NCBI RefSeq assembly: GCF_000150275.1
Contig: NW_002060943.1
Span: forward strand, 12,681,720 to 12,745,719
DNA from: Trichoplax adhaerens
Lineage: Eukaryota; Placozoa; Uniplacotomia; Trichoplacea; Trichoplacidae
Direction of reading: 5' to 3'
Length of the DNA stretch: 64,000 bases
The number at the start of each line of letters is the position of its first letter. Position 1 is the stretch's first letter. Below the pieces are notes generated by a model. It did no database searches. It saw nothing but the letters and a program-made list of their open reading frames with translations, and was not told where the DNA came from. This document shows positions 39,201 to 54,200 of the stretch, piece by piece. The position numbers and the translations under genes were made by a program.

Positions 39201-42200
39201 TTAGGTTTTAATCCAATCGAAAAATTAGAATCTGCGCCGAATGTAAAATCTTTATATGAGTTTGAAACCTTGTAAGAGACTAAGATAAATAATGATATTA
39301 TTATTAGCTAAAATTTAAAGTGAACCTTGATTTTTCGTGTTCTAATCTATCGTGCGGTACTATGGAAATCCGGATAAGGAAGTAATGTTGCACCTGCCCT
39401 TTATTGAGATTGATCAATTTGCTAAATTGCGTATAAAAGTAGTATAATCTGATAAAATAGACTTGCACATGCTTAGTTTGTGAGGAGCTAGCAAAGTATG
39501 GCATCACTAAATCAATCCTGGCAATTTTTACTAGTGTTGTTCACGTTTATATCTATAGAATGAAAGAGAAATTATAATAGAATCGATCGATTATTAGTGT
39601 TTCGCTGATGTTTTTTGCCATGTATTTGGATTGTACTGTAACTGTAATCTACTCTTAAACATAGACATTTTGTATTGCTATTAAATACAGACACATTTAC
39701 AGTCTGTTCGCTCTACATTCAAATATGGCTTACTACATTTAGTTATTACAGTCCTCGCTATTTTCTACAATCAACTGCTATTCTATAACCTGTTATGGTA
39801 TATGTTGTATCTAATCCTACAATCATGTTCTCTGCATGTGTTCTAATGCCATAGCTATAAATACCGCCGTTTTCTACCTTAGATTTGTTAAGTGGCATTA
39901 TTAGTCACAGTTAGTATTCACACTTTACTCATGGCAGCTACCACGCTGATCTACCGCCATTATCACATTGTACCTAAGTACTATCTACAATAAAGTATCC
40001 TCTTTTCTTAACCTCCTTGATCAATTCTCTGCATGGCAACTAAAATTATTATCTGACTCTTCGAATCCTCTATCACATTTTTAATAGACTACTGAAAGAA
40101 AATCCTAATAGCAACTTAAATGGAGGGGCACTGAATATTTTTAATCGAGCGGTTCGCGTGTAAGACATTCTATATGCTCAATTATAGGTGGTATCTAGAA
40201 ATTAAAAATAGAATATATTACTGATTCACTACCATTTTATTAATCATTTATGGCAATAGAGAATCATCAGTATTGGATTTTAATAACAGTAAATGGACTA
40301 CAATAGCAAAATATGCAAATTTACGCACCTTGTAAGTGTAGAGTTTGCCTTTTATCTGTAATGAATTTATTTCTAGTTGTAAGAGATTTGCTTTGATGTT
40401 AAATTTCGCAGTTAATTAGCCATTTTTGGAACTAATATTTTCCTTTAAATTGTCTAGGATCATGTTTGGGTGTCGCATTCCACGAAGTTATACGTTCTCT
40501 TATCATTTAAAGTTACAATACCTGTAAAAGAATAGAAATGATACTCTAAAACTTTATAGATAATTGAACTTAGAATTAAAGCGTTATCATTAAACTAGAA
40601 TTGCATAATAACCGCGTTTAATTTTTGCTTGTTCAGGAATTTGAATAACCTGCAACGTAGTATAGATTCGTTACATAGAGACCTATTTTATGGATTATAT
40701 AGTTTAAAACATTTGTAAGTTTAGCAGTAACAGAAAAAGTTTTTTCAGATAATTGTATTTAGGGACATTAATCTTATTGATCTATTATATTAAAAAGGTA
40801 TCAACATTTCGCTAATTGATTTTATGTTCTGATAGAACTGCAACTGATAATAGATTTCTCGCAGTCAGAAATGATAGCTTTCCTCTATTACTATCGCTAA
40901 AGTACCTGTAAGTTAAAATTTGAGAGCTAAAGATTAATATTCTGCTATTAATGTGCCGCAGTTTTTTTAGATTATAATCTTGGTATTAGATGTGATGATT
41001 ACGTGCGAAATTCACTAATAACAAACATCGATCACAAAGTTTTGATTGAAAATTTTCTAGGTATTTAGATTTCAACCTCATTAGTTCAATCCAGGACAAC
41101 AGTTTTAGCTCATTGCCCTTTTTAATTAATTTGTAAGTTTTGATCCATAAATTTTAACTGGTAATGTAACAATTCGAGAAAAATTTAATTGGTATTAAGG
41201 TAAACTTTGGTCTAATCTAACTCCGCTAATAATGATTTACTAAATTTACGGATAGTATGTGAATAAGCTCACAAGTGAAAGATTATTCTACCCATGAATC
41301 AAAGAATAACACGCTTATCGTAAAAATGCCCAGTATTTTGATATTTTATTCTAAATCTGAAAAATTATTTCCAGATCAATATCATTCAATAAGTTATACA
41401 CTATCACCAAAAAGGCATTTCTATTTTTATCAAATTTAAATTCTTTGTAAGTCTACACATGTATTAAAACTTTTAATTTACACCATAATAAGTGATTAGA
41501 GTTAATACGCCCAAAATTATTCTATATGATGCAATTTCAATTATAGAAATTTAACTGGAAATTTGATCACGAGCATTGAAGAATTTGCATTTCAAGATCT
41601 AGTTCAATTACGAATTCTGTAAATTTCTTTTGAAGATAATGACTGCTTTAATTAAGTATAGGAGTGACGTACAGTTTCAAAATAATCTATTTTTCATTCG
41701 AAGTAATGATATTGCCTTAATGACTTCAATAATGCACTACTACTAGTCTCTTAAACAGCAATAAATTAAAAGCGCTTGGAACAAACACATTTAAGGGCCT
41801 AAAGAATTTACATGAACTGTAAGCACATTCTTCATTACAGCTTTCTTTCTGCGTACATGTATGTTAGCTTTATAAAGAAGTTATGAAGTTTAATTACACT
41901 GTCGCATAATTTCTTATAGTTTCCTTCATTTAAATTAAAGTTCTTAATAAAGTGTAATCGCGGCTAGTCTTTATGTTAATAGATCTCATCGTAATAACCC
42001 AAGAATATTTCTAATATTTCATGCAAATTACTCCACCAGTATAGATATCACGGTGGTTGCTATATTTTTAAGTTATATAGTCTCAAATTGAATATTTTAC
42101 AAATTTTATTTTGTTTGAATTGAGGAGGACTTCCTATTAGCCAGTTTAGACTTCAGGAAAATTTTCTGCCTGGTTTTATGACGCTTTTACAATTAACGTA

Positions 42201-45200
42201 TTTCAAAAATATTTGTCTTAGTCATTTGAGAGCAAATCAACTAGAACATGTGAATTTGATGAGCTTCAAGGCCATACCAAGTTTATATAAATTGTAAGTA
42301 TATCATTTACATAAGTCAAATGCATAAATACAGCAGCTAACAGTAATGAGAAACAAAGAGTATAAAGGTTGTTTGCTAACTGAAGAGGAAACTATCAGCG
42401 CTGACAATGTTTTGTTAATTGAAGATTTTCGCCAATTACACTAGACTCAACGTTTAAATTTATTCTTACGGCCGTAATTTATGTCCATTAATGTAATGTA
42501 GGAAATGCTTCTTATAGTAGTAGGGTTAAATAAAGATACGAGTTTTTCACAAGAATCTGTCCTCTTACCTATCGCAGTTTTAGTAATCTTATTCTATACT
42601 GCACTCACACTTGTTTAAGTATGCATAGAACAAGCGAAGATTACCAGTAACAAGATCAAAAACAGATTTCCAAAATCTCTAACATACTTGCAGACTAGTT
42701 AATTTGTTTACCCTGACCTAAAAATGGGTAGATTTATCATTCTTCTGATATTACCAACTGTAGTGCTGCACTCATATTCGATTGTGTTAATAACTATATT
42801 TGATATAGTTAGGTTACTCTGAATAGATATTATCATGAAGCTGTAATGTAACTTAGTATTGTAATTGTACAGTAGACTGTTAGCTATGTTTCGTATAATG
42901 TACGGTAGATATTTATCCTAAGAGATATTTGATAGCTATAACTATAGACTGTAGTGGTAGAGACTCTATACTAGAGTACAGATGACTATATACGGTAAGT
43001 TGTTGAGTTACTAATAAGGCTATAGGTAAAAATAGAACTGTAAATCATATATTAGGATATGGTTAATTCATTGTACTTTGGCTGGTGTGAATAATGTCTA
43101 CGTAAGTACTGTAGTCGTATCCATATCGGATTAATGATGGTCCGCAGTAGAATAGTCTTACTAAGAATAATTTAACTATGTGTAAAATAAGGTAAAAGGT
43201 TGCCATGCGGATTGTAGCTGCAAATGCTACGAAAAGTATAAAAGCATGCAGCCTTAGATTATTCAGTTAGTTCGTTGTAGAAGTCTTTAGAAGTAGTATT
43301 GGGCTAGAGTAAAGCTGTGTGTAGTTAATCTTTGTATAAGATTCAATAAAGCCCTTATTTTTCTAAAATTTGGAATTTCGTGACTGGTATATATCACAGA
43401 AGTTATATTAGATGATTGCTAACTACTATATAGAAATTGTTGATGACTAATATTAGCCAGTTGACTAATTATGGTACAAGATTATGTAGCTAGAAACACT
43501 GTAGTTGATTTGGATTGTAGAAGATAATGATGCACTATTTGAGAAAAGTACTTTGTTAGATAGCCCATGTCTGATTGTAGATTAATCAAGTTATCATAAA
43601 TAGATTTAATGAAATATATTTAAGAACTGCAGAGATTAGTTCAAGGGAAAAGAAATCTCACTTCGCTTTGAGCTCGGGATACTTTAGATTTTAGACTGGA
43701 TTCTTGTAGCAATTAATTATTGCTCTACTATTCCTAAAACCTTGTAATAAAAGCCCATTAGAACATATCATTTGACTAAGATAGTTATTGTGAGACATTT
43801 TTATTACATTTACACCAACCTTCAATTTATTTAGTTATATTACTAGTCATAGCCTGGTCCAGGGTCTCAAGAAGTTTCCTTTCTATTTCATAATCGACTT
43901 ACGAAACAATTTAATTTATTAGGCACTATTTATAGCTCTATATTACATGCTGTGATACTTAATATATCATAGTTCAAGCAACTAACTATTTACCTCCCCC
44001 TCAACGCAGTGCTTCGATTAAGATAGTGAAGCAAATAAATGGGTAGAGACATAGCCATCGAAAATAGTCGAATGCTCAGACGAACTGATAAGATTGAAAC
44101 CTTGCGATAACAATCTGTCCTTTATTGATTAACTTAGACTTTAATATACATCCTGCTTACTTATTTTGTAACAGTGCAATGTTTAAAGTAATTGCTTAAA
44201 AATTAACGACTGATACTTAATTATAAATTTGTTTAAGGATTTCTTATATGTAAACATACGAGTAAACATCGAATTAGGATAGTAAAAAAAATTTTTGCAT
44301 TTGCTATGAATCATAAATGATAGACGGAAAGTTTATTCCTAACTAAGTGCATTTAACTTTTACCGTTGAAAATTTTTTTAAGAAACCTAATATCGAACCA
44401 AATAAATAAATTTATTGTCAATGATGAAAATCAGCAATCTGCGGCGCTGCAGGCAGAGATAATGTAAGTTATTTCTTAAATAAAAATCATCAATATCACA
44501 ATTATGACTGAGCTTAAGCTTTCGAAATATCGATAGTTTAATGTCAACTATGCCCACATTTACATATCATATATTTCGGCTCTATAGTGAACTTGACGAC
44601 AACAAATTTAACCCGGTATATTGGAAACAATTTCAATGTGACCGTTTACGAGAGATGTAAGTAAAAAGTTGAGTAGATTCATACTTCTCCAGTGTACGAC
44701 AAGGTACTATACTTTCGTTGTATGAATAGAAGTAAAAACTCATAAAACTAATCTTCCAACAAGCCGCTTATTATACTTGTAAGGAAGTTGTTAGTCTTAC
44801 TTACAGTATCTCTCCGTAGTTAGTTGGAGTGACTAAGTAGCTAGTAAGTTAGTTGATCACTCACATCAGAATAGAGTAGACAGTGGGATTACTGCTGTGA
44901 GTGATAATAGTAAATATTGAAAATATGATACTAGGTTCTAAGAGAAGATTTGTTGATTTTGCTTTTTCGTTATGTGATCACAGAGATGGTTTTTAATATA
45001 TGTTTATCGCAGATTAGCGGATTTGCTTAATTAAGCAATAGCTTGATGTCACAAAACAGCTTTGCAACAAGATAACGTAATATACGGTCAATAAGTCAAT
45101 TCCTTGAACCACGTATCAAGGAACGATATCTGCACTATTACAAACACTTTTGCTCTACTAGCAGACTACACAAAGACTTAGACGCCTCGTATTTTACGTT

Positions 45201-48200
45201 AAACACTAAGTTTGAGAATTCACTTTATTACACGATATACTGCATTTATATACTATTCCTCAATAGTTCATGAGTCATAGTTAATACAATTAACATTGGA
45301 ATCATTTACTGAATTAGATATTAATTTTAGCTACTGCTCCCTTAACGCAGACAACAGCATTTACGAACATAGACATGTAATGACTAATGCAGAATAGTCA
45401 GATTACGATATGTCCTATCATGGAACATTTCCATGATAATTTACAATCTACCATAAGTAAATTACAATTACAATGATTCGAACTGTAAGTAGATGATTTA
45501 CATTCCCTATTATAACTATTAATTTCAGTATGTGTATAAGTGTCACTGTCATAAAAAGTCAGTGTTATATTAAAACACAGTATATCCAAATTAGAAGTTA
45601 ACTAAATAAGGATAGTCTAACAGGATTATCCTAACATAGATATGTCTACTATAATGCAGTATTTGACACTGTAACACTTGATCAGAATTTTGAATGAATG
45701 GTATCGCTTGCCTGCCTATAATATATTAAAATTATCTGTTTCATTTATTTGGCGTATTTGTTACGAAGCTAAGGTGCTAGCACTATAATCCTATCGGATA
45801 TCAGCACAGTTTAAGGCATATATCGTTTCCTTTTCTAACGATGTTTAAATGGCATCGAAATTCTTTTTTCGATTTTACATTTATTACAATATTGTCTTAA
45901 GGGTAAACTCTTGACAGAATTTCGTTTATAATTTAATATAATGGTTAATGTATAACCTGCATAAATTGTTATTAAATATTTAAGAGTAAATCATAGCAAT
46001 TAAACTTTACAATAAATAACATTTTAGTAAATGCTACAAATGTAAAATACGGGACTTACATTCTGGTTACTTCGCGAATATGACCAATCTTCAGACAGTG
46101 TAAGTTTACTAAGTTTTATACGCAATGATTGATGATTTTTATTCAGTCTATGTTACTTTTAAGGGCTATCAAAAATCTAGCTAATACGCATTTCATTACA
46201 GGTAATTTGGATTAGTCTATTTTAAATACTAAAATAATTTCTTCCAAATACAAAAAGAGATTTGGCAGGAAACATATTAACTAGTTTACCAGCCAATTTA
46301 TTTCAAAATACGCCCTATCTGCAAAGCATGTAAGTACTATAAAATATCCGATCTATTCACTTAATCATTAATATGGTCAGTTTATAGCGCTATCGCACAT
46401 AGTAAAAGTGCAATTAGTATTATTTGTCGATTTATTGATCAGCTTAATTAAATTTCGCTAGCGATTTCTCTTTAAATGGATTACGAAGTTTTGACTTTGT
46501 AATGACTGAGCACCTGGAGAATCTGCAGGCTCTGTATGTATTATAGAAATATAAATTTTAGTCTATGCTATCAATTTCATTATGTTTTTATTATCTGGAT
46601 GTCACAAACCAGCTTCGTGACAAAGATAACGTAATACAAATCTCTAAATTAATATAGTCTGCGGGATTCAATATCCCTTAGTTACCTCACAAGAATTTAG
46701 ACGCCTTTGATCCTACGTTAAACTCACCTAGACAATTGAGAAATACTTTATTCAACTATCAGACGGGCTTATATACCGTTCTACAGCAGCTAACATTCAT
46801 GAGTCATCTTATAAAAATACTTAGGTGAGAACGTCTACTAACTAATTTTTCACTGTAGGACTAAAATATGTCCAATCACAGAATCATTTCAGTGCACATT
46901 ACAGCACAGCATTAAATTTACTGTAACAAATTTATAATTAGAGTAATTCCTATTGTAAGTAACTAGTTGTAATATATTATCACCATATTATATTAACCAA
47001 ATTTAGATAGCTATTTCTTCACGGTAGTTCGTACCGTGACACTGGATTATATAATATACGCTATTTACAGCTTATTTCAAAAGCATTCAGTATGGCAGGA
47101 TTAGCTGTACATTTAATGATATGTAAAAGGTCTTACTATCAAATGATAGATCATAGTCATCCCCATTATTATAAAGGAAAATTTTATAACTCAACAGTTC
47201 AACAAATTCATTCAATTTAAAAGAATCTGATTCTAGCAATATAAATTATGCACATGAGTTCAGAGGAATCATGAGTCCAGTAGCTTCTAAATAATTTAAC
47301 CCAATCTATCTACGGCAGCAAATTTGCCTGCTATCAGGCTAAAACTATTAAAAATGAACTTTTCCTCGAATTTAAAATCGACGAATTCTACCGCAAGAAT
47401 ATATTCTCTTCAGATATGATTTATCTTCTAGTAATATCTAATCCTGCAAGATATTGGACATCTTCATAATTACAGTACATTAATTGATCTAAAAGGTGCT
47501 ATAGTATAACTAGATAAGCGTCAATTATATATGATCACAACCAAGTAGACGTAATAATAAAGACTTAGTTAAGACCTATCTGATTGATTTCTAACAGAAA
47601 CCTCTTAGGCCTTTTTTTCGCCGTTTTGAACTATTATTAATCAACTAAGATGAGTTTTAGCAATCAATATTGTTACTAACATAAATAATGCATTACGTGC
47701 AGTATCTAAAGCTATTATTTCTCTGATTTAATTATTTGGAGATATCAATGTAATCAAATGTAGGCTGCATTACTCTTGTACTTTCATTAATTTACCTCAA
47801 AACAGAATAACGAAATGAAAAATTCTTCTTCTAAATCACAGTAGCCGTTTAGCAACTCTGCATATACAGGCAAATTTTTTCTTCATCTTATGTTCTAATC
47901 GAAAAATTAATATTAAAGATCGATATTTTTGGGGTCACTAATACCAGTGTATATCATATTGCAGATTATACTGTCGTTCTTTTATTCCGTAAGACTAGAT
48001 GCATCTTTAAAGTATTCGAAAGCAAGCTGTAGAAATATATAAAATTCAGGCTACGATGCTTTGATAGACTTGCCAGCTGTCACTCCCTTCAATAAGCAAG
48101 CTAAGACTGAGAATCGATTAAACTGTGAACCGACTAATTTTTGAACCATAAATAAATTTGAATCTAATGTAGATGAATCGTGTAATTGTAATTATCAGAA

Positions 48201-51200
48201 AAAGATGCTAATGGGCGTAGTCCTTAGTCAAAGAACTAATTTGTAAATTATATTATAATTCTGTAAGAAATTGAAGTCTTGCTTTATTTTAAGACCCTGA
48301 CAGCAACATTTTACTAAAAATGAAGCTGATATTATTGTGAATGTTTTATTGCTCTACTTTATATACGCTCGTAAATACGGAGAAATGCAAAGACTATTGC
48401 GATAATTGCAAAGTTCATTACCTACCGTTAGTAAAGCAAGCACTGGCTTGCTTTCTGATTTTACAGGAGTAAAATTATATATTTATACAGTAATGTAATG
48501 CAACAGCACATTTTATTGATTCGAATAAGATATCTTGGAATTATAATTATAGATTTGTATGGATATCATTTTTCATTTATCACGTTTAATTTTAAATTTT
48601 TAAACGTGAATCTGGTTCACGGTAACGCTTTAAAATTATTGTCAATCTTATAATTACATAGATATCTACCATTTAATGCCTTGACTCATCTGCAAATGAA
48701 AACTGCGAAGAATACCCAGACAATTAAAAATTTGTAAGTTAGCTGCAATAGTTTATGTATAGGTCAGCAATTAAAGTTGTTCTATAAGTTATATGCTGCT
48801 GTATTTCACGATTGCTTTTTGTCTGCTAGCAAATGAGTTTTGAAATACGATGCTAATAAACAAATAGTGAATTTTTAGTACGTGCAAAAAATTAGAAATT
48901 CATTACATCTTTGCGCAAAATATGCAGTACTACGCGCAGCCCTGCTCTTATCCGATTGTTACTTAACTAAACTTGCCTAATCTAAACTAATTTAGATTAC
49001 CCTAGATAAGTAACAATGACTGAGAAATACACTTTCAGAATCTTCTAACTATATCTTTATTCTAGAAAATGCAAGTCTAATTTAATATTCAAAATCAATC
49101 ATTTAAATAGCTTTTCGAGGCATTAAACCGGTTTACGATGTGTGATATATTTCGACCAGTAAGACTTCGAGAATACATTAAATTATTCCTAGTCTAATCT
49201 AGTGAATTTGTAATATTACTATAGATTAACTTTATGTTTGCCCTAGCTTATAATTAACGGGATTTATATTGAATTTGCCATTAGCAATTCATTTACCATA
49301 TTTAGTATAATTTAACCTGTATTAGGAACAGGTTTATATCGGCTATATTAAGTCATCAAATAATTCATGCACATATCCAAATTAATAACTATCTAAACGT
49401 GATACATAAACATGTCTAAATTAAGTAAGTTATCATTCATCACGGTAGATTCACTACCGTGACACCGATACACTCACTTGAAGATCTGAAAATGAATTAC
49501 CAATCATCTGAACTTGTATGCGTATAGATTTTCCGTAGAATCTGCGGTCACAATCAATTATACATTAAAATCTGTTCTTATACTACGAATACAATTTTCG
49601 CGTTGACTCTTCGCAGGAACTTAAATCCCCTTAAATTTTACCCTAACAACTAAAAAATTGATTTGGTTCATTATCTATCGCGCTTTTATATTCTTCGGCA
49701 GCAGGCAACATTGATGAGTTATCGTAATATTCTAATAGTTAATTTATACTTTATAACTAAATGAAGATAGAAATATTTATAGTTGTGATATATACCGATC
49801 ACGAAATTCCAAATTTTAGAAAAATAAGGGCTTTATTGAATCTTATACAAAGATTAACTACACACAGCTTTACTCTAGCCCATTACTACTTCTAAAGACT
49901 TCTACAACGAAGTAACTGAATAATCTAAGGCTGCATGCTTTTATACTTTTCGTAGCATTTGCAGCTACTATCCGAAGGGCAACCTTTTACCTTACTTTAT
50001 ACATAGTAAAATTATTCTTGGTAACACTATTCTACTGCGGACCATCATTAATCCGATATGGATACGACTACAGTATTTACGTAGACATTATTCACACTAG
50101 CCAAAGTACAATGAATTAACCATATCCTAATATATGATTTACAGTTCTGTTTTTACCTATAGCCTTATTAGTAACTTAATAACACCTTACTGTATATAGT
50201 CATCTGTACTCTAGCATAGAGTCTATACTACTACAGTCTATAGTTATAGCTACTAAATATCTCTTAGGATAAATATCTACCGTACATTATACTAAACATA
50301 GCTAACAGTCTACAATCACAATACCAAGTTACATTGCAATAGTCAAGGACATCTACCGACTAATTCTAGATAACTGGAAATGAGTATGTGTATTCACAGA
50401 ATCATTTGCAGTATGACGTATTAATTATCGGTCGTCAGGAGGATTTCTATTACAAGAATTAGAAATATAATCAATTAAGGCCCATTGCTATATAAAATTC
50501 TTGTTACAGTACAATTTATAATTTATTACAACAATTAATTGCAAATAACGTTTGAAATGTTGAATTCACTAAATTTGTGATATAATTCTTTACGGTACCA
50601 GCAGTTGATACTGTGACAATACCGCCAATTACATCCTAAATCCAAATGAGTTCGAGTTTAAAATCCAGTGTGTTCTGCCATGATAGCATCTTTCTAAACT
50701 TTAACTTATAAGCGGATTGCGATTTGTTCTAGTTATACTCAAATTTTAAATTTCTAATGCAGCAAAGCTTAATAAAATTTTGGAAATCAACTGCGTATAA
50801 TCTTATTTAAAATGAATGCATTAACTTTGACAGGCATTTGCATAACAATTACATCTCCAAAATCGATGATGGATTCTTCACTGCCTTTCGGTCCGTCATT
50901 GAAGTGTAAGTAAAAATTATTCTATAGCAAACAAGCTCAATAAATGTGAGAAGAATATATTCAGACTCATCTGTGCTTGGCTACTATGCATACTTGAGTA
51001 CCTGCAAAAACAAAGAAATCTGTTTTAAAACAAAGACAACACTTTCGTTAATACTTATATCTCCAGGAAACTACAATTCAATCGTTTGCAATTTCTTCCT
51101 TCTCATGTCTGCACAGGAACGCAAATAAAATTTTTGTAAGTAACTATATTTCGGTATTCATTAATAATCATTAATAAATCAGTAAAATCTGAAAACTTAT

Positions 51201-54200
51201 TCATTGTATATAAAATCAGTAATGCAAGCCATAATCTTATCCAATCTATCAATCGCAAACAATTCAGAGAATGCAAAATATTGCAGGAATTGTAAGTATT
51301 TCGATGAAGCAGTGATCTGTACTACATACCTGATTCGCAATTATGCAGATGTAACGATCATATGTAGGAATTTTATTTATATGCAATAAGAAGTGAAGCT
51401 CCTCATAATGCAAACGAGCTTATTACTCATATTCTTATTACTGTTATGTTTTAGTTTAATGCATGTAGTGAATATTGATTTATTGCTTTTAGTTTTAAAG
51501 CAAAGTACAATATGGTTCTCCTTAATATTGTACACAAATAATAAAACGCCACTAAAAAAACGAAGCGTTGGCTTGCAATATATTTAAATCAGATTTTCCT
51601 ACAATATTGTCATAATAGCTTAATATCAGTAAAAGAAATCATTTATAATTAGTAACAGCTAGTTAGGGTGATGATAGGTTATGGAAAATACAATAGCATT
51701 ATCAGATATATGACACTAAAATAATTCTTCTAGAGCTGTAAGCAACGTGATTGAGGTGACGTGATTTAATTAAAACTTTCGTTCAGTCTTACTTTCGATA
51801 GCATAAATATTGAAATTTATTAACTAGATACTCGTATATCGCCATAAGCGTATACCCTAGGTCGAAATAAATAGATAGCGTCCGAAAATTTAAGTAGCTT
51901 TAATAATTAAGTTGGCAAAATCTTGCCTTGTCATTTAGGTCAAAAATTACCTGTTGTGTTAAGAACAAAATATAGATCACAGTAAAATAAATCAATTTTT
52001 GATGTCTGCATATAATTTACACAATATTAGAGATTTGAGTGCCAATAGGATATCAGAGCTGCCAACGAATGTGTTTATGGACCTGATTGCCTTAGAAAGG
52101 ATGTAAGTCCATCTGTATTTTTAGACAAATATTTCAGGTCTTTCTTTTTATTATACAGCAAACTATCATTTTGCATTATAAATAATTCGACATAAGAAAC
52201 ATTATTATAAATATGCGTTATCGCCTTTTAGTAAAGCTTTTGAGAACTGATAGCAAATTGATAGCACCTTTTGCCTGCTTAGAATCACTGATTTGATCCA
52301 AAATAGCTGAACAAGCTAACTTAGACAGTCATCATTTAGTTATTATGATTATAAGAACACAGCATTACTATACTAAGGATCAGTTCGAAGCCGGTTGGCA
52401 GCATGTGGTAATAAATGCTTGCGATTTTTAACTTGCGTTGTATTAACATCTTTCTATTTTTAACTGACAAAAGCTAATTTACTTTCTTTAATATACTCAT
52501 AATATTGCATAATAAAGTAATGTAGCCTTTAATTTTTGGTTGTAATCAGTAGCGCATGCATTAAAATAAAATGTGATTGGATGACCGATGGTAAATCCAA
52601 CCTATATGTTGTAAAGGACTTGCATTGCTATAACGCATTGGTTGGCATAGAAATTTATTCTGTAACAAAGAAAAATGAAAATAATAATTTACTATTAAAT
52701 TAATCACTGATTAGCAATACAGCAGAACTTTTAGTTATTACGTATCTAATAAAAACTGTACATTGACTAAACAGTCTCGCCAATCAAGCTATGTCCCAAA
52801 GGGACGTTAAACTTCACCTAAATTTGTCAAATATTAATCTTGCCACAGCACTAGCAATGGCTTTGATTTAATGTCTGCTAACTAACCTAAAGTCTAATTC
52901 CGTTTTACAATCAAATAGAAATCTGAATAATAATCAACTAGAAAATCTTGGCGCTCATCTTTTCCCTCCCAATTCCCCATTGCAATCTGTGTAATTAAGC
53001 TACTTCGATTCGAAATATAAAATACATTACCTATACTATAACTTTGAAAGGCACAGTTCGATATTTAATTAGTGTAACTCGGAATTATTTATTATTGAAA
53101 TAGGAGATTTATGAATAACAAAATATCCAAAATCGACAAAGAAGTGCTTGGTGTAGATTCCATTGCTCATACTCTGTAAAAATTGATTATTAACAAACTA
53201 CCTTATGTCCGATACCTAATGAGAATCGTAAAGAACAAGTATGCAAAAAGATGATTATTCTCTGTTTTATTGCTTTTTAGCACATTAAGTGGTAATAATC
53301 TAAATGAGATTCCGGTTCAGCTATTTACAAATACCCCGCGTCTCATAAACCTGTAAGGCGAAGAATAAATAGCGAAGTTAAATGATTGTGCTAAGATTAT
53401 TTACCTAAAACTTCATACTATGGTTTTTCTAGGAATATATTTTTGATTTGATTTTAACTACATGATAAAAATTTTTACTCTACTTTATCTTATATAATTT
53501 AGTTGCAATCTAACAATTTGTAATAATTCTACAAAACATCATTAGATTAGAATACTATTTCAAGATTTAACCATTGGATTTGTATATGTTTAAAAACTAT
53601 GTTGGTATTTTATAGTAGTTAAATGGTCATAAAATTTTAATTCTGAGAAAATTTATAGATGTCATTTTATCGCTTATTCAGGGAGTTAGATCGTAATAAA
53701 ATTGAAGTAATTCCCGATTTTGCTTTTGTTGGAGTTAGTCTTATCGAATATTTGTAAGTATCCTACAAAGCATAGAAAACCAAAGCACAAATTACGCTAT
53801 TGATAATAACGACACCATTTACCATATCTGTAGGACAATGCTTAATATTTTGGCATCGTTATGACTTGATCCAAAATCTATTTAATGTCTTTCATAATTC
53901 AAAGTAAAGAGAATAATTTCCATAAAATTTAAAAATAATTTCTAAATAAAAGCTGTATATTTAATATTTCTTCTGCAGGAATTTAAGTAATAATAATATT
54001 TCTTCTATCGTAAAGAATACCTTTGCTGGCTTGTCTCATATACTGGCACTGTAAGTTCAATAATAATACAACTACTTATTTGCATTTTAATTAAACGTAA
54101 ATTAATAGCAACTGTTCATTACTTTTATTAGTTATCTTAACAACCTACCAAAACTAAAGTATCTAGAAATGGAAACATTTACTGAAATGAATTCGCTTGT

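Noticed and set aside
40966-41060. Possible extra exon just upstream of the LRR exon at 41061
   Set aside because: The frame stops after two codons in the required phase; the segment is better read as intron.
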